Positions 1 to 4,908 of a stretch of DNA of 5,691 nucleotides are shown in pieces. Source of the stretch: Fimenecus sp045593645 (GTDB lineage Bacteria; Bacillota; Clostridia; Oscillospirales; Acutalibacteraceae); NCBI GenBank assembly GCA_045593645.1, contig JAZNWZ010000058.1:1-5691 (forward strand), written 5' to 3'. Made by a program: the position numbers and the translations under genes. The notes under the pieces are model-generated. The model saw nothing but the letters and a program-made list of their open reading frames with translations. It did no database searches and was not told the origin of the DNA. Every line of letters begins with the position of its first letter. Position 1 is the stretch's first letter.

Positions 1-59
1 GTTAGAACGCTAGCCTGTCACGCTAGAGGTCGACGGTTCGAGCCCGTTCCGGGTCGCCA
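1..59 (+). tRNA. tRNA-Asp (anticodon GTC), 5' end outside window
   Basis: This is the 3' three-quarters of an aspartate tRNA; about 18 bases (5' acceptor strand and most of the D arm) lie before the window. Visible parts are the 3' half of the D stem (5-8), an anticodon stem CTAGC/GCTAG (10-14 and 22-26) around loop CTGTCAC with anticodon GTC at 17-19, and a T arm 32-48 with loop TTCGAGC. The 3' acceptor strand CCGGGTC (49-55) is followed by discriminator G56 and encoded CCA (57-59). A G discriminator is normal for tRNA-Asp. It is the first visible member of a four-tRNA array. Confidence 0.95.
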
Positions 60-65
60 TTTTTT

Positions 66-141
66 GCCTCTGTAGCTCAGTTGGTAGAGCAGGGGACTGA
101 AAATCCCCGTGTCATTGGTTCGATTCCGATCGGAGGCACCA
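66..141 (+). tRNA. tRNA-Phe (anticodon GAA)
   Basis: Complete phenylalanine tRNA. The acceptor stem GCCTCTG (66-72) pairs with CGGAGGC (131-137) with one G-U. The anticodon stem GGGGA/TCCCC (92-96, 104-108) holds loop CTGAAAA with anticodon GAA at 99-101. Discriminator A138 and encoded CCA (139-141) follow. It starts 6 bases after tRNA-Asp, so both almost certainly come from one transcript. Confidence 0.97.
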
Positions 142-148
142 ATTTTAT

Positions 149-224
149 GCGGATGTAGCTCATCTGGTAGAGCGCCACCTTGCCAAGGTGGAGGTAGCGA
201 GTTCGAGCCTCGTCATCCGCTCCA
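149..224 (+). tRNA. tRNA-Gly (anticodon GCC)
   Basis: Complete glycine tRNA. The acceptor strands GCGGATG (149-155) and CATCCGC (214-220) pair perfectly. The anticodon stem CCACC/GGTGG (175-179, 187-191) holds loop TTGCCAA with anticodon GCC at 182-184. Discriminator T221, usual for tRNA-Gly, precedes encoded CCA (222-224). It lies 7 bases after tRNA-Phe and is followed by a terminator-like hairpin rather than directly by the next tRNA. Confidence 0.97.
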
Positions 225-232
225 TAAAAAAC

Positions 233-271
233 AGGACACAGAATTCTCCCAGTTTCTTGTGTCCTATTTTT
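233..271 (+). terminator. Terminator-like hairpin between tRNA-Gly and tRNA-Cys
   Basis: An 8-base perfect stem AGGACACA (233-240) pairs with TGTGTCCT (258-265). It can extend with GAA/TTC (241-243, 254-256) if T257 is bulged. TTTTT follows at 267-271. This is the shape of a Rho-independent terminator for the Asp-Phe-Gly transcript, but it lies inside the array, so tRNA-Cys must be made by read-through or from its own promoter. The stem is weaker and the loop larger than in the terminator after tRNA-Cys, which fits partial termination or a processing site. Confidence 0.65.
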
Positions 272-285
272 ATCAAATTTAAGAT

Positions 286-360
286 GGTGGCATAGCCAAG
301 TGGTAAGGCGTGGGTCTGCAAAACCCTGATTCATCAGTTCAAATCTGATTGCCACCTCCA
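286..360 (+). tRNA. tRNA-Cys (anticodon GCA)
   Basis: Complete cysteine tRNA. The acceptor strands GGTGGCA (286-292) and TGCCACC (350-356) pair perfectly. Anticodon loop CTGCAAA (316-322) carries anticodon GCA at 318-320. Its stem TGGGT/ACCCT has four pairs plus a T-T mismatch at the outermost position (311/327). Discriminator T357, the usual identity base for tRNA-Cys, precedes encoded CCA (358-360). No convincing promoter lies in the 14 bases between the preceding hairpin and this gene. Confidence 0.96.
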
Positions 361-364
361 AACA

Positions 365-394
365 AAAATCCGTTCACGAAAGTGGACGGATTTT
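365..394 (+). terminator. Rho-independent terminator of the tRNA array
   Basis: A 13-base stem (365-377 with 382-394, one G-U pair at 374/385) closes on the stable GNRA-type tetraloop GAAA (378-381). The outer pairs are A's against the TTTT run at 391-394. It starts 5 bases after the CCA of tRNA-Cys and is a strong end to the array. A further copy of its right arm is found at 446-457 inside the adjacent repeat block. Confidence 0.9.
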
Positions 395-400
395 CGTTTG

Positions 401-503
401 TATTATTCATTTTTCAATATTCATCATTCATTATTCATTTTTGTATGAACGGATTTTCAAATGAATAATGAATATTGAAGTCGCTTCGCTGATGAATAAT
501 GAA
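401..503. repeat. AT-rich inverted and tandem repeat block (ATGAATAATGAA motifs)
   Basis: The 12-base motif ATGAATAATGAA occurs exactly at 461-472 and 492-503 on the plus strand and at 427-438 on the minus strand. A partial minus-strand copy lies at 401-410. Around these, 459-479 is the reverse complement of 413-440 except for 7 extra bases (GATGAAT on the minus strand) in the left arm. A small hairpin GAAG-tcg-CTTC (477-487) lies between the two plus-strand copies. The block contains no credible gene. From memory, similar strings are scattered through intergenic regions of gut Clostridia, so I infer a dispersed, possibly MITE-like element. No transposase or clear terminal repeats are visible. 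Confidence 0.6.
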
Positions 504-511
504 CAATGGTT

Positions 512-533
512 TCCCTTCGGGCAAAGGGATTTT
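512..533 (+). other. Short GC-containing hairpin at the edge of the repeat block
   Basis: TCCCTT (512-517) pairs with AAGGGA (524-529) across loop CGGGCA and is followed by TTTT (530-533). Read on the plus strand it resembles a short terminator. Read on the minus strand, 20 bases after the radical SAM stop codon, it lacks a T run, so it is a poor terminator for that gene. It may instead be the end of the repeat element at 401-503. The whole stretch 395-552 holds no gene I can support. Confidence 0.4.
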
Positions 534-552
534 ACTCTACCCGATTGTGATT

Positions 553-1386
553 TTAAAACTTCCTCACAAAACTGCATCTTTTACAAAGCTCTTCGCAGGC
601 AGTTCTATTTGAAAAACCATTATAAATGTTTTGTGCTTTTGATGAATTTATAATTTCCTCTAAATCACTTTCAAATATATTACCAAGATTTATTGTTCCG
701 TTGTTATCAAGGCAACAAGGGACTACCGTGCCATCTGCCAATATTCCAATCTGGTCGCGAAGTCCATAGCAAAAAACTTTTTCTTCTATGTTATTGTTTT
801 GAAGTGTAGGCCAATCAAATTTATCGCCATATTGAATATAGATTTTTTCACCTATTCGTGTGCCATTTCTCTCATAGACCCAAGGCTTAGGGAAATACTT
901 TTCGAGATGACTTAAAATCTTTTCATTCAAACTATCTTTTCCACCGTTGTTCCAAAGACGAAGAACAATGATTTTTTTATTTTCGGCAGATTTTGCATAT
1001 GTAAAACAGCCATTTAAGTAGTTTTCAAAAGAGTTTTTATTCTCATTCGCTTCAAAAGAATGTAGAGAAATCACAGTTTTATAATGTGATTTTGAATTTA
1101 ACAGTATATCTTTGTTTTTATTTAAAAGAGTACCGTTTGTTGTTATAATCACCTTGAATTTCATATCTTCGGCAAGTTTTAAGAAACTTTCAAGGTCAGG
1201 GTGGCAAAGTGGCTCACCGAGAAGATGAAAATAAATGTAATCAGTATAGTTTTTGATTTTTTCTAATACTATTTTGAACTCTTGCTCGCTCATTCTTTTG
1301 GGTGCTCTTGTAGTCCCAGGACAAAATGAGCATTTAAGATTACAGATATTTGAAATCTCAACATAAACTTTTGCAAATCGTTTCAT
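553..1386 (-). CDS. Radical SAM/SPASM domain protein
   Basis: Predicted 277-residue cytosolic iron-sulfur enzyme that would cleave S-adenosylmethionine to start radical chemistry. The cluster motif CX3CX2C is at C15, C19 and C22 within ICNLKCSFCPG. A GEP motif (57-59) and the strand around TTNG (82-85) fit the radical SAM barrel. The C-terminal part carries C206, C224-C225 and C264-X3-C268-X2-C271, a SPASM/twitch-like set for auxiliary clusters, though with fewer cysteines than full SPASM proteins. Many such proteins modify ribosomally made peptides or mature enzymes; the substrate here is unknown and no precursor peptide is visible. I chose the ATG at 1386, not the one at 1542, because AAGGAGAG (1398-1391) precedes it and a promoter fits (TATAAT 1419-1414). 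The longer start would run through that promoter and into the neighbouring gene. The gene is very AT-rich (33 G+C in 961-1080). Confidence 0.9.
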   Translation of the reverse strand: MKRFAKVYVEISNICNLKCSFCPGTTRAPKRMSEQEFKIVLEKIKNYTDYIYFHLLGEPLCHPDLESFLKLAEDMKFKVIITTNGTLLNKNKDILLNSKSHYKTVISLHSFEANENKNSFENYLNGCFTYAKSAENKKIIVLRLWNNGGKDSLNEKILSHLEKYFPKPWVYERNGTRIGEKIYIQYGDKFDWPTLQNNNIEEKVFCYGLRDQIGILADGTVVPCCLDNNGTINLGNIFESDLEEIINSSKAQNIYNGFSNRTACEELCKRCSFVRKF

Positions 1387-1413
1387 AATACTCTCCTTAA
1401 AGTCGTTAAAAAG

Positions 1414-1441
1414 ATTATAACATAAAAACTGCCAAAGTAAA
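1414..1441 (-). promoter_or_regulatory. Sigma-A-type promoter for the radical SAM gene
   Basis: On the minus strand, consensus -10 TATAAT (1419-1414) lies 16 bases from a -35-like TTTACT (1441-1436, four of six consensus bases). Transcription would begin near 1407, giving a leader of about 20 bases that contains the AAGGAGAG ribosome binding site. The -35 lies 2 bases from the -35 of the oppositely directed promoter. Confidence 0.65.
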
Positions 1442-1443
1442 CA

Positions 1444-1472
1444 TTGAAAAAAGTAGGCTTGTGTGTTAGAAT
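1444..1472 (+). promoter_or_regulatory. Extended -10 promoter for the zinc ribbon-GH43-membrane operon
   Basis: TTGAAA (1444-1449) and TAGAAT (1467-1472) are separated by exactly 17 bases, and TGT directly before the -10 gives an extended -10 (TGn). The start would be near 1479, leaving a leader of about 16 bases that contains GAGGTG (1484-1489), the ribosome binding site of the first gene. Confidence 0.65.
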
Positions 1473-1494
1473 GAGTTAGAAATGAGGTGCTTTT

Positions 1495-1989
1495 ATGGGC
1501 AAAAAATATGATGGTGTTAAAATTTATAACATACCTACACAAGTTTTAATTGTTGAATTAAGAAAAATGATAATTCCAAATCAACTTGGCTTCAAATTTA
1601 AAGTTGAACAGCCTTATAACAATGGTGTTATCGTGAAATATTCATCAGGAGTGTCTTTCACATCTTGGGGTGAAGATATTGAAGTTAATTTGTTCGATTG
1701 TCATAATGGAACAACTCAAGTTTCAATACATTCTGAATGTACTGTTGTAACTCAAATTGTTGACTATGGAAGAAATAAGAAAAATGTAGAAAGCTTTTTC
1801 CAAGGACTTGATAGTTTTGCTTATTATTATCAAATGCAGGGCTCTGCACAAACACAACCAGTACAAGCACCAGTTGCTCCAGTTCAACCAGTTGTAAATG
1901 CTGATGTAAAATTCTGTTCTGCTTGTGGCAATAAAATGACAGCAGATGCATTATTCTGCAACGCTTGTGGTCAAAAATTTAGCGAGTAA
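1495..1989 (+). CDS. Uncharacterised protein with C-terminal zinc ribbon
   Basis: Protein of 164 residues, function unknown. Residues 1-112 form a mixed alpha/beta domain. A segment near 80-103, rich in S/T/V followed by D90, YGRNKKN (91-97) and a hydrophobic helix, resembles a small domain I recall from other bacterial proteins of unknown role; I cannot name it with confidence. Residues 115-137 are a flexible linker rich in Q, P, V and A. Residues 141-158 are a classic zinc ribbon with C141-X2-C144 and C155-X2-C158. Such ribbons usually bind one zinc ion and often mediate protein contacts. There is no signal peptide or membrane segment. The ATG is set by GAGGTG five bases upstream and by the promoter just before it. 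It is the first gene of a three-gene operon, 12 bases before the glycoside hydrolase. Confidence 0.85.
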   Translation: MGKKYDGVKIYNIPTQVLIVELRKMIIPNQLGFKFKVEQPYNNGVIVKYSSGVSFTSWGEDIEVNLFDCHNGTTQVSIHSECTVVTQIVDYGRNKKNVESFFQGLDSFAYYYQMQGSAQTQPVQAPVAPVQPVVNADVKFCSACGNKMTADALFCNACGQKFSE

Positions 1990-2001
1990 AAGGTAATTTA
2001 T

Positions 2002-2934
2002 ATGCCATATTTATTTACACACTTTAAAGAAAAAATTACACCTGATGGTGAACAAGTGTATTTTGGAATAAGTCGTGATGGTCTTAATTGGGAAAAGGTC
2101 AATGATGGTAATCCTGTGCTTACTGCAAAGCTTGGCGAAAAGGGCTGTCGTGATATTGAAATTGTTCGTCTTCACACAGGGGGCTTTGTAATTCTCACAA
2201 CTGACCTTTGCATTGCTTATCGTTATGACGAAAATTTGCACCTTGATTGGTCAAATATAAACAGAACAGGTAGCAAGTGCCTTCGTATGTGGAAAACAGA
2301 CGACCTTGTAAATTTCAGCGAAGAAAAGCTTGTTTGTTTTGGTCGAGATGATTTTGGCTGTATGTGGGCACCTGAGGTTTATTTTGAAGAAGAAACAGGG
2401 GAATATTTAATTCATTGGGGCTCAACTGTGGCTGAAGATGACTATAAGCATATGTCAATTTATTGTTCAGTTACAAAGGATTTTGAAACATTCTCTGAGC
2501 CAAAGCTTTTCTTTACAAAAGACAACGAAATTCTTGATACTCATATTCGCAAAATTGATGGTGTTTATCATATGTTCTATAAAAATGCACATAATCCATC
2601 AATGAATATGCACGCAACATCAAATAATCTTTACGGACCTTATGAGCACGACCAAGGCTTTGAAGATTATATGAGCAAAATTGAAAAACCAGGCTCTTAT
2701 GAGGCGGGAACAAGCTTTGTTTTACCTGATGGCAGATGGTGCGTAATGTTTGACTTTTTCGGTTGTGAAAGAGAAAAAATGGGCTATGTACCATTTATTT
2801 CTTCAAAACCTGGTGATATGAACTTTACTCGTTGCCCAGAAGATTTCAGCTTCCCTTATGGCTATAAGCACGGTGGCGTTGTTGAAATCACAGAAGAAGA
2901 ATATGAAAGACTTAAAAAGATAAGTGTTAAATAA
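2002..2934 (+). CDS. Glycoside hydrolase, GH43 type, cytosolic
   Basis: Protein of 310 residues with the five-bladed beta-propeller pattern of GH43 enzymes, which remove arabinose, xylose or related sugars from plant glycans with inversion. Candidate catalytic residues are D51 in GCRDIEIVR (base), D179 in ILDTHI (pKa modulator) and E234 in SYEAGTSF (acid). Their spacing (128 and 55 residues) resembles the Asp38/Asp158/Glu221 triad of the Cellvibrio arabinanase Arb43A. WAPE (122-125) and the late HGG (290-292, with H290) also fit the fold. There is no signal peptide and there are nine cysteines, so it probably acts in the cytosol on imported oligosaccharides. The exact substrate cannot be read from the sequence. 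AAAAGG (1988-1993) precedes the start by 8 bases. No transporter or sugar regulator is nearby, which is unusual for such an enzyme. Confidence 0.85.
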   Translation: MPYLFTHFKEKITPDGEQVYFGISRDGLNWEKVNDGNPVLTAKLGEKGCRDIEIVRLHTGGFVILTTDLCIAYRYDENLHLDWSNINRTGSKCLRMWKTDDLVNFSEEKLVCFGRDDFGCMWAPEVYFEEETGEYLIHWGSTVAEDDYKHMSIYCSVTKDFETFSEPKLFFTKDNEILDTHIRKIDGVYHMFYKNAHNPSMNMHATSNNLYGPYEHDQGFEDYMSKIEKPGSYEAGTSFVLPDGRWCVMFDFFGCEREKMGYVPFISSKPGDMNFTRCPEDFSFPYGYKHGGVVEITEEEYERLKKISVK

Positions 2935-2950
2935 TTGTTGGGGTGTTCTT

Positions 2951-3451
2951 ATGTTTAAGTTTGACAAGGTTGGCGAAAGAATTAAAAATTGGGCAAAGGG
3001 AATATTTATAGTAGAAACAATTGCAGGAATAATTTCTGGAATTGTGATTATGTTCGGTGGTGCTGAGCTGATTTTGATAGGTATATTGGTAATGCTTGGT
3101 GCCGTTTTTGTTGGATATTTAACTAGTTTGCCGATATATGGACTTGGAGAAATCATTACACGATTAGTAAGTATTGATGAAAAAATAAATTATACAGTTG
3201 ATAAATCTAAGTTGGATAAAGAAGAGTTAATAGGTTTTCAAGAACTAAAAATTGCCAGCCGTTCCCAAGAAGAAACGAATAGATACAAAATGCTTGTTGA
3301 TAAATTGAAAGAGATGTATAATGAGGATTTTGATGACGAGATAACAAATTTCGAAGGTAATGAAGAAAACGAGTCGGAAAAATACAACAAACTTATAAAT
3401 AAATTAACAGAACTACTTGGCGAAGATTTTGACGATATAGATGAAGAATAG
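2951..3451 (+). CDS. Small two-helix membrane protein with acidic duplicated tail
   Basis: Unrecognised protein of 166 residues. A basic amphipathic start (residues 1-16) leads into two adjacent hydrophobic helices at about 17-35 and 39-61, with GG at the turn. This suggests a hairpin in the membrane with both ends in the cytosol. Residues 75-166 are soluble, charged and very acidic. The tail contains two copies of a helix-plus-EDFDD unit at 111-129 and 144-162. I prefer the ATG at 2951 because GGGGTG (2940-2945) lies 5 bases upstream. A GTG at 2924, overlapping the previous gene, would add nine residues but has a poor ribosome binding site. The gene is 16 bases after the hydrolase stop and ends just before a terminator. 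It is markedly more AT-rich than the hydrolase (13 of 60 G+C in 3181-3240). Confidence 0.8.
   Translation: MFKFDKVGERIKNWAKGIFIVETIAGIISGIVIMFGGAELILIGILVMLGAVFVGYLTSLPIYGLGEIITRLVSIDEKINYTVDKSKLDKEELIGFQELKIASRSQEETNRYKMLVDKLKEMYNEDFDDEITNFEGNEENESEKYNKLINKLTELLGEDFDDIDEE
3281..3436 (+). repeat. Internal duplication in the membrane protein tail
   Basis: Codons 111-129 (3281-3337) and 144-162 (3380-3436) encode two related units, each a leucine/lysine helix followed by EDFDD. The offset is 33 codons (99 bases). Ten of 19 aligned residues are identical: Y, L, K, L, E and E-D-F-D-D. The DNA copies have diverged, so this is an old duplication kept at protein level. Confidence 0.7.
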
Positions 3452-3459
3452 TTTGTTAT

Positions 3460-3488
3460 AAAAGGGCGATTTACAAATCGCCCTTTTT
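3460..3488 (+). terminator. Rho-independent terminator of the zinc ribbon-GH43-membrane operon
   Basis: The stem AAAAGGGCGAT (3460-3470) pairs with ATCGCCCTTTT (3477-3487), with further inner A-T pairs around a tight loop near 3472-3475. It is followed by a T-rich tract that continues after C3489. It begins 8 bases after the membrane protein stop codon and separates this operon from the ATP-grasp operon. Confidence 0.93.
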
Positions 3489-3532
3489 CTTTTGTGTATC
3501 TTCAATAAGTATTTATACGATTATTTTTCATA

Positions 3533-3557
3533 TTCAACAATAGAAAAATTGTTTGAA
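3533..3557. promoter_or_regulatory. Imperfect inverted repeat over the -35 region (candidate operator)
   Basis: TTCAACAAT (3533-3541) faces ATTGTTTGAA (3548-3557). The arms match as inverted repeats except for one extra base in the right arm, around a 6-base centre. It overlaps the proposed -35 of the ATP-grasp operon, a position where a repressor would block RNA polymerase. The region is AT-rich, so chance symmetry is possible. Confidence 0.35.
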
Positions 3558-3569
3558 AAATACTATAAT
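3541..3569 (+). promoter_or_regulatory. Promoter of the ATP-grasp/alpha-E/transglutaminase operon
   Basis: Consensus -10 TATAAT (3564-3569) lies 17 bases after a -35-like TAGAAA (3541-3546, four of six consensus bases). Transcription would start near 3576, shortly before the very strong ribosome binding site GGGGGAG (3581-3587). The preceding terminator makes a promoter in this gap necessary. Confidence 0.65.
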
Positions 3570-3594
3570 ATAAAGTATAAGGGGGAGTGGCAAA

Positions 3595-4908
3595 ATGTAC
3601 GGACTTATTGAACATACCGACGAGATTAACCGTCTTTTAGCAAGATACGGTGTTAAGTTCGGTATTTACAAAAACAATGTGTTTAATGAAAGACTTTTTC
3701 CATTCGACGCTATACCACGAATTATCTCAAAGGATGAGTTTGATTATCTTGAAAGAGGACTCAAGCAACGTGTTAAAGCACTTAATATCTTCTTGAAGGA
3801 TATTTACACCAAAAAGCAGATTATCAAGGATAAAATCATCCCTGAAGAGTTTGTTTATGGTGGAGCAGGCTATATGATGGAGTGTGAGGGTGCAGTACCA
3901 CCAAAGGATATTTTTACTCATGTTTCAGGCATCGACTTGGTACAAGGTAATGATATGCGTTGGTATGTGCTTGAGGATAACCTTCGTATTCCGTCAGGTG
4001 CATCATATCCTATGATTGCTCGTGAACTTTGTCGTAGAGCGAGTCCTGATACTTTCCGTGCAAATTCTGTTGTAGATAATCGTAATTATGGTGAGCTTCT
4101 TAGAAATGCTCTTGATTATGTAAATACAGGCGGAATAAATGTAGTTTTAACACCTGGTAGATTTAACTCTGCGTTCTTTGAACACTCACTCTTGGCAGAA
4201 AAAACTAATTCAGTATTTGCAATGCCACAGGATTTATTCGTTGAGGGTAATGTGCTTTATTACAATGAATATTCAGGCAAGCGTCAGCGTGTTGGTGCTG
4301 TTTATCGCAGAATTTCTGACGATTTCATTGACCCTATGACATTCCGTGCAGACTCACTTTTAGGCGTGCCACATATTATGGATGCTTACAGAGCAGGTAA
4401 TGTTGCACTTTGTAATGCACCGGGCAACTCTGTTGCCGATGATAAGGGCATTTACTACTATGTGCCAAAAATGATTAAATATTATCTCGACGAAGAGCCA
4501 ATTCTTTCAAATGCACCTACATATCTCCCTTTCTATGAAGAGGATAGAAAATATGTGCTTGAGAACATTCATAAGCTCGTAATTAAAGATGTTGCCGAGT
4601 CAGGTGGCTATGGTGTTGTTTTTGGACACGAATTATCTCTTGAAAGACTATATGAACTTAAGAAAATGATAACAAAAGAGCCTCGTCGCTTTATTGCTCA
4701 AGAGGTTATTAAATTCAACGACTTAAAGGTAGTTGAACACGGTGTTGCAACTGAAAGAAAAGCAGATTTAAGAGCCTTTGTACTTATGGGTGAAGAGCCT
4801 GTTGTTTGGAAATCAGGTCTTACACGCTTTGCAAAGGATGCAAACTCATTTGTAGTAAATTCATCTCAGGGAGGAGGCTTTAAGGACACATGGGTATTAT
4901 CTCGATAA
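3595..4908 (+). CDS. Circularly permuted ATP-grasp ligase (type 2 family)
   Basis: Protein of 437 residues, near full length for the circularly permuted ATP-grasp type 2 family (formerly DUF404/DUF407; relative Rv2411c). These are predicted ATP-dependent carboxylate-amine ligases that form amide bonds through an acyl phosphate. Family landmarks appear in order: FPFDAIPR (35-42), VLEDNLRIPSGASY (125-138), VYRRISDDFIDP (236-247), NAPGNSVADDKG (274-285), LVIKDVAESGGYG (328-340), DLRAF (391-395), LTR (409-411) and NSSQGGGFKDTW (422-433). The core ATP-binding lysine and acidic metal ligands of the family lie in these blocks, so the enzyme looks intact. It has no signal peptide and should be cytosolic. 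The ATG is fixed by GGGGGAG seven bases upstream. Its last 19 bases overlap the alpha-E gene, so the two are translated together. The substrate is unknown. Confidence 0.93.
   Translation: MYGLIEHTDEINRLLARYGVKFGIYKNNVFNERLFPFDAIPRIISKDEFDYLERGLKQRVKALNIFLKDIYTKKQIIKDKIIPEEFVYGGAGYMMECEGAVPPKDIFTHVSGIDLVQGNDMRWYVLEDNLRIPSGASYPMIARELCRRASPDTFRANSVVDNRNYGELLRNALDYVNTGGINVVLTPGRFNSAFFEHSLLAEKTNSVFAMPQDLFVEGNVLYYNEYSGKRQRVGAVYRRISDDFIDPMTFRADSLLGVPHIMDAYRAGNVALCNAPGNSVADDKGIYYYVPKMIKYYLDEEPILSNAPTYLPFYEEDRKYVLENIHKLVIKDVAESGGYGVVFGHELSLERLYELKKMITKEPRRFIAQEVIKFNDLKVVEHGVATERKADLRAFVLMGEEPVVWKSGLTRFAKDANSFVVNSSQGGGFKDTWVLSR

Noticed and set aside
77..361. 94-codon minus-strand reading frame across the tRNA genes
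   Set aside because: It is antisense to three tRNAs. The translated ending GIEPMTRGFSVPCSTN is a familiar artefact of reading tRNA genes backwards.
401..503. CRISPR array
   Set aside because: The repeated motif is 12 bases, occurs in both orientations and at uneven spacing, with no unique spacers of constant length.
286..552. Integration site of a mobile element at the tRNA-Cys 3' end
   Set aside because: tRNA 3' ends are common integration sites, but I found no second copy of the tRNA-Cys 3' sequence in the window and no integrase gene.
468..653. 61-codon plus-strand reading frame
   Set aside because: It starts inside the repeat block, has no ribosome binding site and overlaps the 3' end of the radical SAM gene; its composition is not protein-like.
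1387..1542. 52-residue N-terminal extension of the radical SAM protein
   Set aside because: It would have to be transcribed from inside the neighbouring gene, lacks a ribosome binding site and covers both promoters. The ATG at 1386 has AAGGAGAG in place.
2803..3156. 117-codon minus-strand reading frame
   Set aside because: It is a shadow of the end of the hydrolase gene and the start of the membrane protein gene, with no start signals of its own.
3553..3581. Alternative promoter TTGAAA-17-TATAAG before the ATP-grasp gene
   Set aside because: Spacing is good, but transcription would begin at or after the ribosome binding site (3581-3587). TATAAT at 3564-3569 is the better -10.
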